From assembly GCA_021234155.1 (NCBI GenBank), contig JAJEKV010000001.1:36376826-36440825 (forward strand): a DNA stretch of 64,000 nucleotides. The letters run 5' to 3'. Position numbers and translations under genes: made by a program. Positions 54,271 to 64,000 of this stretch are shown here, piece by piece; the first letter of the stretch is position 1, and every line of letters starts with the position of its first letter. Origin of the DNA: Isoetes taiwanensis. Taxonomy: Eukaryota > Streptophyta > Lycopodiopsida > Isoetales > Isoetaceae. Under the pieces are notes generated by a model, which was not told the DNA's origin, did not search any database, and was given only the letters and a program-made list of their open reading frames with translations.

Positions 54271-55482
54271 TTGAAACAAAAGAATCGGGCTAAGGTTGAG
54301 CTTCTCAATAAGTTGAAGAATATGGCGAAGTCCACAAAAGTGAAGATGATGGAGGAATTCAGCTATTTGGAGCAACAGAAAGGTATGTTGTTTTTTGAGG
54401 AAGAAGTTGCCATGTTGGATGACTTGTTGGCCCAAGAAAATTTCAATTCTCCATCACAAGAAGATGACTTGAAGCAAAAAAAAGGGGATATCTATGACTG
54501 GCAAAGTGTTGTAGGCTCTCAAACCCTTGAGGAATTGTTTGATGAAGACTTACCAAGACTAGAGGAACATGGAGGTATGCTTGACTTTGTCAACGTCAAG
54601 AATCAAAAAGAAAAAGACGGGGATATCAATGAAGTAAATGCGTTGTTGGCAAACACTGAGTTGCCAAGCCTTCAAGAATTGTTTGATGAAGACTTGCCTA
54701 CGCTTTATGAGGTAAGTCTAGAGGAACATAGGGACATGCTTGACGTGGTCAATGTCACTGACGAAGTAGATGGCTTGTTGTCAAAGATAGACTTGCCAGT
54801 CCTTGAGGAATTGTTTGATGAAGACTTGCCAACAAGACTAGAGCAATCAGGAGCCTCATCACAAGAAAATGATCATAAAGACATGCTTGACTTGATTAAT
54901 GTCTCGGTCAACAATAAGAAGCGAAAGGAAGCAAGCAGGGATGATGATGAGACATGTTGCTGGGATGAGTTTGATGGCGTGTTGGGACAAACAGAAGATA
55001 GGGATGACAAAAAAGCAACACAAGAAGTAGCATGTTGCTGGAATGAGTTTGATGCCATGTTGGCACAGGCAGAATTGCTAAACAAAGACAATCATATGTT
55101 TGATGGACAGGCAAGCAGGGGTGATGATGAGACATGTTGCTGGGATGAGTTTGATGGCGTGTTGGCACAAACAGAAGATAGGGATGAGGAAGAAGCAACA
55201 CAAGAAGTAGCATGTTGGTGGGATGAGTTTGATGCCATGTTGGCACAGGCAGAATTGCTAAACAAAGACAATCATATGTTTGATGGACAGGGAATACTTG
55301 CAGAAACACCGCCACAACAGGTTGCATCTGGTCGGGGTGAATTTGATGCCTTATTGGCAGGAGGGCATTGTCAGGAAAAGTCCATGGTCAATGCATCATT
55401 TGCAATTAGAAGTCAACAAGCTATGACAAGCATGGCGGTACCGTGTATCGTAACCAATGGCATCAACAGGAGCAACAAGTGA
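54271..55482 (+). CDS. Acidic repeat protein with ELFDEDLP and CWDEFD modules
   Basis: The longest open frame of the right-hand region, 403 codons (first ATG 54,271; the reading may really start upstream). No family was recognised. Features in order: lysine-rich head (1-35), acidic region with three L(E/Q)ELFDEDLP repeats (near 85, 133 and 177), and two 60-residue modules beginning ASR(D/G)DDETCCWDEFDGVL and ending NKDNHMFDGQ, produced by an in-frame 180-bp tandem duplication (54,931-55,110 and 55,111-55,290). The strongly acidic, aromatic-spotted composition resembles activation domains. A Dof-like finger follows in another frame. Preservation of an open frame through an internal duplication hints at selection, but the left copy is broken. 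Confidence 0.6.
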   Translation: MKQKNRAKVELLNKLKNMAKSTKVKMMEEFSYLEQQKGMLFFEEEVAMLDDLLAQENFNSPSQEDDLKQKKGDIYDWQSVVGSQTLEELFDEDLPRLEEHGGMLDFVNVKNQKEKDGDINEVNALLANTELPSLQELFDEDLPTLYEVSLEEHRDMLDVVNVTDEVDGLLSKIDLPVLEELFDEDLPTRLEQSGASSQENDHKDMLDLINVSVNNKKRKEASRDDDETCCWDEFDGVLGQTEDRDDKKATQEVACCWNEFDAMLAQAELLNKDNHMFDGQASRGDDETCCWDEFDGVLAQTEDRDEEEATQEVACWWDEFDAMLAQAELLNKDNHMFDGQGILAETPPQQVASGRGEFDALLAGGHCQEKSMVNASFAIRSQQAMTSMAVPCIVTNGINRSNK

Positions 55483-55778
55483 CAAAGAGCTCAAGGATGA
55501 AAAGGCGTAAGACGATCATGCCCAAGTATGACTGCCCTCGGTGTTTCAGTAGTGACACCCGTTTCGACTATTTTGAGAATAAAAAAGTAAACCAACTGAG
55601 GTATTACTGTAGGCACTGCGACAGAGACTGGACCGTCGGGGGCAAACTGAGGCCATCTCAAGCTCGGCATCGCAATAAAAGGATCCAGGATGCCAATCGG
55701 CGTCGCAATAAAAAGATCCAGGATGCCAATCATAACTTGGCTTCTGTACACACTCAGCCACTTGTATACAGTTATTGA
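55443..55778 (+). CDS. Dof-type zinc-finger ORF, right copy
   Basis: Overlaps the end of the acidic ORF in a different frame. At residues 31-59 it has C-P-R-C, 21 residues, C-R-H-C (cysteines at 55,533, 55,542, 55,608 and 55,617), then WTVGGKLR. The spacing CX2CX21CX2C with YY/F before the third cysteine and W-T-x-G-G after the last is that of plant Dof DNA-binding domains, which bind AAAG cores. Basic KRRK before and RHRNKR after could act in nuclear import. A separate start at ATG 55,497 is possible; alternatively a lost frame or an intron once joined it to the acidic protein. Confidence 0.75.
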   Translation: MYRNQWHQQEQQVTKSSRMKRRKTIMPKYDCPRCFSSDTRFDYFENKKVNQLRYYCRHCDRDWTVGGKLRPSQARHRNKRIQDANRRRNKKIQDANHNLASVHTQPLVYSY

Positions 55779-57059
55779 AGTTGCATGGCTGTTGGTCATA
55801 ACAGACTTGTACATTTATTACCTTGGATAGCCGCCATTTGAAAATACTTGTAAATAATCGGCGAGAATGTGCCTTTTACTCGGTAAGCTTGTATTGTTAT
55901 CAAGACTGGCCATTTGTAATATTTATCACAATGTTGTCAACAGTTTTACATTCTTTAGTAGCTACAGCAATAATTGAGCTATTAGTGCTTGTGCTCTAGC
56001 TGTTAGTGCCTCATTACTAGTGGCGAGCAGTAAGTAATTCTGTGGTATTAAATGGATGGCTTGATCAATTTGACACTGCTAAAAAGAGTTTGATTTTCAA
56101 TTAACGAGTCATTATCAAGATTGAAGAGAAAGACATATGAGTCATGTTAAATCTGCAACTCTTGCATTGAGAAATAAGCCAGGATTGGGTAATAAATTGC
56201 ATTATGGTGTTTACAAACACCACAGCGCAGCACCTTTATCATACAGAGATGCGTTATTTGAGTAAATGAATTCAAGTAGCATTCTTGAAGATCAAGTTAA
56301 CTGATAAATACATGCTGTTTTTGGGGATTTGGGTACAATAATGATCAACTGCAATGACTCTTTCAACATGTGTGGGTCCTTTTGGAATTTGTGATGAAAT
56401 ATGTCCATGTGGTTATAATTTTGAGATTTTGCTGAGATATGGAATGATGGAAAGAGGTAGATGAAGTGGGTCTTTTTGGCAGGACATAAGCATTTTCCAT
56501 TGCACATGTCATCGATATCCTTCCACCTGCTATTAATTTGAGGAAGTAAGGTCACCATTGCTTGGCTGCCCCTTCTTTTTTTGGAGTATTCAAAGGCTGC
56601 GCCTTTTTCGTTTTGCCATTTTGGCGGTCGCGGTGTAAGGCCACCTAATGGTCTTATAGATTTCTCTAATCAGGAATGTTGGAAGAGGAAAGGCCTAAGA
56701 AAGGACATCGGAATGAGAGATCCGTGCATGAAGTTGGGTGGAAGAACCTTTGCCTTCATATTGTCTCTGATGCTACATACTCTTGCCAGGATGTTGTGTT
56801 CAATGATTTTGCAGCTCCTTTTGGTTTCTTCTGGAGACTTTAATATTGCATATTAACATGGTTATGCATGTATCTTAAGTATATGGAAGGAATAAAAGCC
56901 TTGGAAAGGTACTCAAAGAGAGTCTAGGAACAGTAATTGAATGATAAAATAAATGCCTGTTGCATATGCAATCTGAAGGGGTTAAGAATTACTTTAGTAG
57001 CAACAAACAGTGTTATGCAGCAACACAAACCAAGTTAATACTGTAATACCAACCGAGGT

Positions 57060-57310
57060 ATACAGTAATACCAACCGAGGTATTACTGTAGGCACTGCGA
57101 CAAGGACTGGACCATCGGGGGCAAACTGAGGCCATCTCAAGCTCGGCAGCGCAATAAAAGGATCCAGGATGCCAATCGGCATCGCAATAAAAAGATCCAG
57201 GATGCCAATCATAACTTGGCTTCTGTACACACTCAGCCACTTGTATACAGTTATTGAAGTTGCATGGCTGTTGGTCATAACAGACTTGTACATTTATTAC
57301 CTTGGATAGC
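57060..57310 (+). pseudogene. Partial Dof-like fragment, right copy
   Basis: Second half of the finger (YYCRHCDKDWTIGGKLRPSQ) and its 3' flank, the counterpart of 20,690-20,960. It shows that the internal tandem duplication predates the 10-kb duplication. Confidence 0.7.
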
Positions 57311-59452
57311 TGCCATTTGAAAATACTTGTAAATAATCTGGCAGAATGTGCCTTTTGTAAATACTCAGCCGCCTGTTAGTGCCTCATTACTAGTGGTGGC
57401 GGTAAGTACTTACATATCGCATTATGTGCTAGGCGTGCAACCAACCAGCCATAATGCTCCTTTAACTACTTACGCATTTGCTTGTGTGCTAGCTGTGCAA
57501 CCAACCAGCCATATGCTTCTTTAACGTTAGTCGCAGACCAAGGGTTTTGGACTAGCAATTGCATAAAGACTCAAAAATGGTTTCTTAGATTTATGGAGCA
57601 TCCTTGCCATGTATGGCTTGATCAATTTGACACTGCTAAAAAGATTTTGATTTTCAATTAACGAGTCATTATCAAGATTGAAGAGAAAGACATATGAGTC
57701 ATGTTAAATCTGCAACTCTTGCATTGAGAAATAAGCCAGGATTGGGTAAGAAATTGCATTATGGTGTTTACAAAACACCACGGTCACGAATGCCTTTATC
57801 ATCTGAGAGATCGTTATTTGAGTAAATGAATCCAAGTAGCGTTCTTGAAAATCAAGTTAACTGATAAATACATGCTGTTGGCCAGAGCATTGAACAGAAG
57901 TTTGTTGTTGTTGTTGTTGACTGCTTTCTTTCCGGCATATTGCCTTGCCTTGTTGAAAAATGTTGTTTGTGCACTTTAAGAACATGGTTAATGTGCTTGA
58001 GAACAGTTTGCATGAGATTGTGGTTGTTCGTTTTGTTAGATCTATTTTAATATCAGCTGTCATCAATAACTTCCATTAACAATTTGTTGCGCTGCAAGTA
58101 TGAGATCTGGTTTTATAACAAAGACCTTTTGAAAGAATTAGTCAACATTTAAGTGTCTCTTTGAGTCTGATATTTTGAGTTTGATATGTGATTGTGATGC
58201 TGGCAGAACCACTGGTTCTGACACTAAAAATTTTGTTGAAAAAGATGGTGTGCATGCGCACATCATTGCCGACCAAGATATCTGATATGAACAGCATATT
58301 GTTATTCCGTGCCTAGAACGTACATGACTTTGCAGATTATTTCATCTCAATCTCCATTCCTGTTGAGCTGGGAAAGCATCGTAAAGACTAAGAGATGGTC
58401 GTCCAGGAAGCACATTACTTGTATATGCAATTACGGACCTAAATGCATCACTTTCGAACATCTAGATTGCCCCCAATTAACATCTACAAAACAGGCATTT
58501 TGCTCTGTAAATGATTTAATAACATAACAACATTTTGCACCTGATATTCAAGGTATGTCTGATATGAACATCATTTTGTTATTCCATCCTGTTACATACT
58601 GTTACATCCTGTTCGCCCCAGGAAGCCAGCCATTACTTGTCTACAAAAAAAGCTTTCAGAAAGAGGGACAAGCATTACGTGGATGCTGACGCAGTTGTAG
58701 TCATAATATTATGCTTGTAACTTAAATCAACCTTAAAGTCAGACATCCTTTACTCCAACCTTTCAAGGCAAGCCAACATAAAAAAGAGCTAAAGAAAACG
58801 AGCCTTCCAAGATCTAGGAATATTTGAAGGCTCCAATGCCTTAACCCAGCCAAGGCTTTTTAGAAGTGAGCGAAGATGATCAAAATGCAGGAAGCTAAAT
58901 CAAGTCCATGCATTGTAGATTACCATCATAAAAAGAGTCGTTTGGAAATTCACATAGAGATGTCAGCCTTTGTTCCTAAGGGATTTCATCTTTACCAATC
59001 GGGTTGCAAAGTCGCCTCACGTTCCCACTTGCATACACACAAAGCTTTTGAATGTGGACTATTAGCTAGTGGTTCATCATGTGTAAAAGCATCTTGCTCC
59101 GGAAAGGTAGATAGACAACAAATTCATGTTAAGCTCATTTTTGTCTCAAATATCTAGCTACAGTTGGGTCAGAAAATGATAAAGCTAAAGAAAACATGAA
59201 GGAAGGAGCTCAAGCAAATTGTGAAGGAAAGAGGGCTGGGCTGTCAGAATGGGCTCATTTGCCATATTTGAAGATAACCTAAGACATGCATCTAAAATAT
59301 AAATGAAGTAGAGTTTGACTGGTCTAGCAAGTTATTCTTCTTGCTAGTGTCTAACCTCTGTATCTGTACTAGACTTAAGAGAATCCACATGATGTCTGCA
59401 ATCTGTACAGATTATAGAGAACTAACATTGGGTGATAATTTTCTTCTTACAG

Positions 59453-59768
59453 ATCGAGGCTCTAATGGCAGCTGGAGTGACAGAAGTTATTTTAACAAAC
59501 AGGGCACCATCATGGTTACAAAGGTTTGTACAGTGTTGATGTTTAAACTGCCATAAAGGTCTCAGATCTTGTTTTTAGTCTTATTTAGAAGTTTCTACTA
59601 GTCATTCATCTTGAATTATTGGTTTAACCTGAGATCAGACTGAACTCTACATTGTTAGCCTCTGAAGTTTCAAGCTTTTATTTAAAATTTCAGGTAGAAG
59701 AACCATCAAAATATGGAGTGGTTGTAATGGATGATCAGACTGGCCAAGTGGACAGATTTGTTGACTAT
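59453..59768 (+). pseudogene. GDP-mannose pyrophosphorylase exon fragments, right copy
   Basis: Exon 59,453-59,523 (IEALMAAGVTEVIL ... TIMVTK, with the same internal deletion), intron 59,524-59,693 with intact GT and TTTCAG, exon 59,694-59,768 (VEEPSKYGVVVMDDQTGQVD). Closer to the functional gene than the left copy: the GT donor and E in VEEPSKYG are kept. Confidence 0.87.
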
Positions 59769-61703
59769 TAGCTACTGGTTCATCATGTGTAAAAGCATCC
59801 TGCTCCGGAAAGATAGATAGACAACAAATTCATGTTAAGCTCATTTTTGTCTCAAACATCTAGCTAAAATGATAAAGCTAAAGAAACCATGGAGGAAGGA
59901 GCTCAAGCAAATTGTGAAGGAAAGAGGGCTGGGCTGTCAGAATGGGCTCATTTGCCATATTTGAAGATAACCTAAGACATGCATCTAAAATATAAATGAA
60001 GTAGAGTTTGACTGGTCTCATCCTGACGCTACAATTTATCCTCAGGTGTCCACACTTTGCATATGCACGAAGCACGTTAAGACCAAAGGTTCAGCATTAG
60101 AGGGACATCATTCTCAAAATGCAGGAATGGATAGATTTTCCTGCTGTAAAAAACTCTCACATATGCATCCATGCAAAAGGTGGATATAGATATTCATCAG
60201 AAAAATAGGAAGCAAATATAACATAGAAATCCTTATCTGATAAGAGACGCAGAGCTAGCCACTCCAAACCACCAAACAATCGTCAATGATATTCACGTAA
60301 CAGGTTAAACTGGGTGAATTATGGGCATAAGTAGCAAGGAAGGTCACTTCCGGAAATGCAAGAAGGGCCCTCCGTTGACCCAAGAGTGTGGTTGCATGCT
60401 TTTGTTTTGTTGTTTCATGTTGAACCTTCTTTGTGTAATATCAAGCCTTCTAAATGGTATTAAGCATATAGGGATTCATTCTCATGCCTAGAAGTTCTCA
60501 TATTTCACAATTGCAACAATTGTATGAAGCACAATTGCACCTTCTGCCGATGCTTGTTCTAGCAGTTCTAGATGGGATATTGGCACTTTTGACTTAAACA
60601 ATGCCAATGGGTCGGTGGTTCACCCCATCCCAATGGCCTAACTGCCTAGCTACTTGAGTCTATATTTGTTATACATCATTCTATATCATTCTACTTGAGT
60701 CTATATTTGCCATATCTGGTGCATCCAACGAGCTATTGATGTTTGTGTTCTGATCACGGGAAGGGGATCATCGATCAAATCTCCTGTTAACTGAACCATT
60801 GGTGGCCACCCTCCCTTAGACGATGTTCTTATTTCATGATATTAACCTTTTGAACGCCTCAATTGCCTAATTTAAAATGCAAGAGGATAAGTTTAATATC
60901 AAATGGTCAAGTAAATATTTAAAATTCTCGTATTCACCAATTGACTGGAGGCCTATGCACAAGCTTTATTGCAAGAACATCGAGTCAAAGTACAAAATGG
61001 CACCACTAGAAAAGCGCACCTGGAGGATATTCTTATCCGCCTCGCATTCAACATTTCCTGTTTTTTGAACTCCTCAATTACCTAATCTAAATTCAATGTG
61101 ATAAGTTTAATATTAAATGGTTAGCAAACATTCACCAAATAATCGAATGCCATTCCAAAAGTGATAGCGCTAGTATCTTTAAAAATGTCATTGCATGAAA
61201 ATCCACATACCTTAAGCACCATGTCTTGATTTGCAATAAGCATATTAAAAAAGCTATAAGCCATTGACGTATGCGTGGCAATGCTTATAAGCGTATAAGC
61301 ATGTCATCCAAAAACGTATGTTTATTATGGCAATGCTCTTTTCAGACCATATGTCCATTAGAGACCATAGGAAATGTCGTCAATTTTTGGGCAAAATGTT
61401 AATAGTACAATGCTAGGAATATTCCATTCACCATAAACCCACATAATGTAATGAGAAAAGACTTGGCTAATATTGATATTGATCCACAATGTAACACGGT
61501 CATCCCACACCAATTCTTGCAGAGCCATAAATTTTTCTATTAGCAACTTCCGCTTCAAATCTGCACCTGCTCAACAGCTCCACTGGACCTGGCAGTCTTG
61601 CAGGTCATGAGAATAAACCCTAAAAGTTTTATATGATATAATCATTATTTTTATCAAATAGTAAACATCAATAAAAACTTATTTGTATGTTTGAGGAGCT
61701 TAT

Positions 61704-61762
61704 TGGCAAAGATGGCTGATTGGGTTTCTGGTGAGGCCATTGTAGCCTAGAGGTTCGAATCC
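61704..61762 (+). other. tRNA-like A/B-box segment with perfect T-arm-like box
   Basis: TGGCAAAGATGG, then GGTTCGAATCC 36 bases later. AGAGG pairs with CCTCC around TTCGAAT. This is the best preserved of the five copies. Confidence 0.45.
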
Positions 61763-61860
61763 TCCGACCCAAAGAGGAAGTTTTCTTTCCTTCCTTATTT
61801 GTTTTTTTTTATTTTTTGTTTCTGTGTCTCTGACTTATCATTCTGGCCCAGCGGTTTTAG

Positions 61861-62192
61861 TGTGTTAACGGTAGCATCAGAAATGATTTGGGATTCCACT
61901 CTCCGCACTTTAAAATCCATGGCTATTTCGGGAAAATACATAGCTATCGAGATTTTCATAGTTGTGGGGCCATGAGTGGGCTATATATTTCTATCCTGAT
62001 GGAAAAGAGACCGAAGACTCTTTATGTGTATCTGCGTTCAACACACTTTGAAGCGAGGGGCTTGAGATATGAGGGCTTTATTTGAATCAACCCTTTTAGA
62101 TCAGACTGGGAAGGGAAGGCATAAGGTGCATAGCCATTTCAGTAGTTCTCTTGAAGCAGGACCTCCAACGCTGCAGCATGACGGTAGTATGT
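61861..62192 (+). pseudogene. BPM-type MATH domain fragment, copy D
   Basis: VNGS, FKIHGY, then pieces of the GGHEWA block and KVHSHF in shifted frames; it corresponds to copy A but keeps the stretch that copy A has lost. Confidence 0.7.
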
Positions 62193-62780
62193 GATACATC
62201 TTGTATAAATGCATGAGTTTGAGACCATGGTCTTGTAAAGATTGTATGTTTATTATGGCAATGCTCTTTTCAGACCATATGTCCATTAGAGACCATAGGA
62301 AATGTCGTCAATTTTTTGGGCAAAATGTTAATAGTACAATGCTAGGAATATTCCATTCACCATAAACCCACATAATGTAATGAGAAAAGACTTGGCTAAT
62401 ATTGATATTGATCCACAATGTAACACGGTCATCCCACACCAATTCTTGCAAAGCCATAAATTTTTCTATTAGCAACCACTTCCGCTTCAAATGCAGACTG
62501 CTCCATGACTCCCTTTGGACTTGGCCACGATCTTGCAGGTCATGAGAATAAACCCTAAAAATCTTATATGATATAATCATTATTTTTATCAAATAGTAAA
62601 CGTCAATAAAAACTTATTTGTATGTTTAAGGAGCTTATTGGCAAAGATGGCCGATTGGTTTCTGGTGAGGCCATTGTAGCCTAGAGGTTCAAAACCTCCG
62701 ACCCAAAGAGGAAGATTTCTTTCCTTATTTGTTTTTTTGTTTCTGTGTCTCTGTCTTGTCATTTTGGCCCAATGGTTTTA

Positions 62781-63101
62781 GCGTGTTAACAGTAGCAACA
62801 TAAATGATTTGGGATCCCACTCCCCGCATAGCTATTCCGGGAAAATACATAGCTAGCTAGATATTCACCGTTGGGGGGCCATGAGTGGGCTATATATTTC
62901 TATCCTGATGGAAAAGAGACCAAAGACTCTTTATGTGTATCTGTGTTCAACACACTTTTGAATGAGGGTACAGATGTAAGGGCTTTGTTTGAATCAACCC
63001 TTTTAGATCAGACTGGGAAGGGAAGGGATAAGGTGCATAGCCATTTCAGTGGTTCTCTTGAAACAGGGCCTCCAACGCTGCAACATGACGGCAGTATGTG
63101 A
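62781..63101 (+). pseudogene. BPM-type MATH domain fragment, copy E
   Basis: From 62,871: [38 protein letters not shown], then [31 protein letters not shown]. As in copy B a run of six G separates the upstream part. Closest of all copies to an intact MATH exon. Confidence 0.87.
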
Positions 63102-63703
63102 TACATCTTGTATAAATGCATGAGTTTGAGACCATAGTCTTGTAAAAAGTGTATGTTTATTATGGCAATGCTCTTTTCAAACCATATATCCAATAGAGAC
63201 TATAGGAAATGCCATGTCATTTTTTTAGGCAAAATGTTAATAGTACAATGCCAGGAATATTTCGTTCACCACAAACCCACATAGACAAAAGACTTGGCTA
63301 ATATTGATATTGATCCACAACGTAACACGGTCATCCCACACCAGTTCCTATATAAAATAATACCAGGAATATTCTGTTCATCGATGGCTCACAGGTAAGG
63401 TAACATTGAAAAAAAAAACCATAAACCCACATAATGTAATGACAAAAGATGTTGCTACAACATAATACGATCATCCCACATGGTCACCTTATATAAGACC
63501 ACAAAAATAAGACCATGGTCATCCCACATGATCACCTTATATAAGACTAGTAAATTGCCCACCGTTGGTGGGCAGTCCATGGAATTCAAGGGACTCGCAG
63601 CTTTTGGCATTAAAAAAAGCAAATTGGCATGCCACGTGACATTGGATGACCTAAAATGTAGCAACAATAGTATCGTGTCTTATAAATAAAACGACTGGTC
63701 AAC

Positions 63704-63820
63704 CTGAAAAGCGAGCTTATTTCCAGCATGGCTTCCACCATTGATAATATTAAAAGCTGGAACAGGCAAGACTAATTTTGTGTTCCCTTCAAGTTCTGCA
63801 ATGTGCTGATATAAAGGAAT
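63704..63820 (-). pseudogene. Enolase exon fragment (downstream exon)
   Basis: After TTTTGCAG the minus strand reads [13 protein letters not shown], then [20 protein letters not shown] and LAFQ, ending before GT. Thirty-nine codons with no stop. The blocks PVPAFN[10 protein letters not shown] are diagnostic for enolase (2-phosphoglycerate dehydratase of glycolysis). The exon is captured in Helitron 2; it lacks the catalytic C-terminal barrel. Confidence 0.95.
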
Positions 63821-63896
63821 CTGCAAAACCAGTGCATAAACACGGTGAGTTGCCCACTACAGTTCATCCATTGCAACCTCAAAGGAACATTCATAC

Positions 63897-63968
63897 CTCT
63901 TTCTCCCTGGCACCAGCTTTGCAAACTGCTAGTGATACTGCTAAAATAGCATTGGCACCAAGATCGCC
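63897..63968 (-). pseudogene. Enolase exon fragment (upstream exon)
   Basis: Between GCAG and GTATGA the minus strand reads GDLGANAILAVSLAVCKAGA followed by REKE: the enolase segment directly before the downstream exon. The 76-base intron (63,821-63,896) has proper ends and is phase 0, so both exons would still splice. More of the gene may lie right of the window. Confidence 0.95.
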
Positions 63969-64000
63969 CTGCATCACATTAACTTATTGCTAACTTGATA

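Larger units (their letters stand above)
61317..63500 (+). repeat. Tandem units of about 0.9 kb, right copy
   Basis: Units start at about 61,317, 62,245 and 63,151, matching the left array in order and content. Unit lengths (about 930 and 905) differ slightly from the left array because of indels such as the 26-base gap in copy A. Confidence 0.85.
53091..63546 (+). repeat. Right copy of the 10-kb direct duplication
   Basis: Collinear with 17,007-27,030 (see that entry). Its right end is cut by Helitron 2 at 63,547. Stretches 55.9-58.8 and 59.8-61.3 kb hold no recognised gene; they match 19.6-22.5 and 23.5-24.9 kb. Confidence 0.9.
63547..64000 (-). mobile_element. Helitron 2, 3' end only (runs off the window)
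   Basis: The minus strand ends CTAG at 63,550-63,547, followed by T, with the hairpin GCCCACC-AAC-GGTGGGC (63,573-63,557) 6 bases before it. This is the same end type as Helitron 1. It interrupts a TATATAAGACC module of the repeat family. Its 5' end lies beyond 64,000. It carries enolase exons in its own orientation. Confidence 0.85.

Noticed and set aside
61704-61762. A genuine tRNA gene
   Set aside because: A and B boxes are present but there is no acceptor stem, no anticodon arm and no matching 3' end.

Overview
The window is repeat-dominated nuclear DNA of a streptophyte, most likely a land plant with a large genome. The evidence is three U6 snRNA copies behind plant-type Pol III promoters (USE plus TATA), a Dof-type CX2CX21CX2C zinc finger, exon pieces of plant-like BPM (MATH domain), GDP-mannose pyrophosphorylase, DNA polymerase delta and enolase genes, two Helitron ends, a chromodomain LTR retrotransposon, a second Ty3/gypsy element, two LINEs and CACTA-type debris. 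I see no intact ordinary host gene. All calls come from reading the sequence; no search was run.

Layout. 0-0.8 kb: two tandem copies of a CACTA-associated domain (minus). 0.8-6.6 kb: a block rich in perfect palindromes and hairpins, with a broken multi-exon gene (2.2-5.8 kb, plus) whose product has a ParB/sulfiredoxin-like domain and possibly a methyltransferase-like motif; two of its inferred introns carry the same 22-bp palindrome. 6.65-8.17 kb: a repeat unit holding U6 copy 1. 8.17-17.0 kb: a truncated minus-strand gypsy element whose LTR is split by a non-autonomous hAT element (8-bp target duplication), itself split by a 4.9-kb Helitron carrying DNA polymerase delta exons, so three insertions nested in order. 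17.0-27.0 kb: a roughly 10-kb mosaic (acidic repeat protein, broken Dof finger, GMPP exons, tandem 0.9-kb units with MATH fragments), duplicated in direct orientation at 53.1-63.5 kb. 27.4-28.9 kb: U6 copy 2. 29.5-35.3 kb: a minus-strand LINE, interrupted near 29.8-31.5 kb and split in its 5' part by a complete 13.3-kb chromovirus-type LTR retrotransposon (35,304-48,630; LTRs of about 1.6 kb; 5-bp target duplication). 49.2-52.0 kb: a related 5'-truncated LINE (plus), cleanly inserted in the repeat family. 52.3-53.9 kb: U6 copy 3. 63.5 kb to the edge: the 3' end of a second Helitron of the same type, carrying two adjacent enolase exons.

How it fits together. The window is mainly a record of gene-fragment capture and nested insertion. 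The parts most likely to be more than debris are the amplified U6 variant (all copies have ACGGAGA instead of ACAGAGA), the ORF pair for an acidic repeat protein and a Dof finger behind a CGGTCA/TATA promoter-like array, and the ParB-like gene among palindromes. A caution applies throughout: differences between the two LTRs, and between other duplicate pairs, fall mostly on CTG/CAG/CCG sites and are often small indels, so some frameshifts may be basecalling errors at methylated CHG sites rather than real decay.
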